Source: Clostridiales bacterium (GTDB lineage Bacteria; Bacillota_A; Clostridia; Christensenellales; Borkfalkiaceae). From it: a stretch of 7,217 nt of DNA. The DNA is taken from contig SVHQ01000082.1 of NCBI GenBank assembly GCA_015055785.1, positions 1 through 7,217 of the forward strand. The letters run 5' to 3'. This document shows positions 6,645-7,217 of this stretch, in pieces. How positions within the stretch are numbered: position 1 is the stretch's first letter; every line of letters starts with the position of its first letter. The position numbers and the translations under genes are program-made. The notes under the pieces are model-generated. The model saw nothing but the letters and a program-made list of their open reading frames with translations, had not been told where the DNA came from and made no database searches.

Positions 6645-6650
6645 GAGGAG
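6645..6650 (+). promoter_or_regulatory. Ribosome binding site for the ROK-type kinase gene
   Basis: GAGGAG lies 11 bases before ATG 6662, a long spacing made of T-rich sequence. A second in-frame ATG at 6668 would be even further away, so 6662 is preferred. Confidence 0.6.
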
Positions 6651-6661
6651 ATTTTTTTATT

Positions 6662-7217
6662 ATGAAAATGCCTGTTTTAGATAAGAATTTTTATCCCATG
6701 ATCAAAGCGTTGAACGATTTTGACGCAGAAGTGAAAAAGAGCGGTAATCCCATAGAAGTTACCATTGTAGCAGAACGTAGCGGCGGTTATAATTATGTAT
6801 ATAAATATAATGCTTTGAAGGACGGCGTGAACGATGCGCTCAATTTCCGTATTGCAGAGCGTATTACAAAGACGATTTTGTGGGTAGTAGGCGGCTTCAA
6901 AATTTCCGTTGCGGGTAGCAAATCTATTTATGAATATTTAAAGAAAGCATACACCATGGAGGGGCTTCGCGCTTTTGACGTGGAATTTATGAGCGGTGTT
7001 TATGAAAAACCTTTTGAAGTGGAATGGCTTGAACAAGATCAAATCCCTGAACAGAAGAATGCTTCTATGCGTGTAGGCGGTTATTTAAAAGGTTGCCGTA
7101 TCGGTTTTGATGCAGGCGGTTCGGATAGAAAGGTGAGCGCTGTAATCGACGGCGAAGTAGTATATAGCGAAGAAGTTGTTTGGAATCCCAAGACGACGGA
7201 AGACCCTACATATCACT
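6662..7217 (+). CDS. ROK-family sugar kinase-like protein with N-terminal extension, 3'-truncated
   Basis: The frame is open from ATG 6662 to the window edge, giving 185 codons. GCRIGFDAGGSDRKVSAVIDGE (from about residue 144) is the phosphate-1 loop of the ASKHA fold, with Asp150, the Gly pair and Lys157, and matches ROK-family proteins from clostridia. ROK members include glucokinases, other hexose and amino-sugar kinases, and repressors. In ordinary ROK kinases this loop lies within the first 10 or so residues. Here about 143 residues precede it, including two short glycine-rich stretches (RSGGYNYVYKY, WVVGGFKISVAG), and no helix-turn-helix is evident. The catalytic Asp and the ROK zinc motif would lie beyond the window, so activity and substrate cannot be judged. 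The gene has its own promoter after the previous terminator. A glucokinase role would fit the phosphoglucomutase neighbour. Confidence 0.68.
   Translation, partial: MKMPVLDKNFYPMIKALNDFDAEVKKSGNPIEVTIVAERSGGYNYVYKYNALKDGVNDALNFRIAERITKTILWVVGGFKISVAGSKSIYEYLKKAYTMEGLRAFDVEFMSGVYEKPFEVEWLEQDQIPEQKNASMRVGGYLKGCRIGFDAGGSDRKVSAVIDGEVVYSEEVVWNPKTTEDPTYH

Overview
The window looks like a piece of a Bacillota genome, probably an uncultured gut-type member of Clostridia. The grounds are moderately AT-rich DNA, strong purine Shine-Dalgarno sites, sigma-A-type promoters, T-tract terminators, and protein families typical of clostridia. The taxonomic call is inference only; no rRNA or tRNA is visible. 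All recognised genes are on the + strand.

Region 1 (1-2400) is the end of a citrate-metabolism operon. A 5'-truncated aconitate hydratase is followed after 2 bases by isocitrate dehydrogenase, and an intrinsic terminator closes the unit. Together the two enzymes convert citrate to 2-oxoglutarate, the oxidative arm that feeds glutamate synthesis.

Region 2 (2427-6530) is a separate transcription unit with a near-consensus extended -10 promoter at its start and a terminator at its end. It encodes a 272-aa six-helix membrane protein, then a 905-aa reading frame, then a 146-aa lipoprotein. The 905-aa frame joins a second six-helix membrane domain (about 331 aa) to a complete PgcA-like phosphoglucomutase (574 aa). 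The mutase part keeps its own Shine-Dalgarno sequence and ATG (4290-4302). A run of seven A's lies just upstream; one extra A, or a -1 slip, would end the membrane protein at a TGA one base before that ATG. The frame may therefore be a real membrane-tethered mutase, two genes joined by a one-base deletion or sequencing error, or a site of dual decoding. This is the most interesting point in the window.

Region 3 (6531-7217) has a promoter and the first 185 codons of a ROK-type sugar kinase with an N-terminal extension; it runs off the end of the window. A sugar kinase next to a phosphoglucomutase fits glucose / glucose 6-phosphate / glucose 1-phosphate metabolism, but they are in separate transcription units.

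No CRISPR array, insertion sequence, tRNA, rRNA or riboswitch was seen. No stretch over 300 bases lacks a gene.
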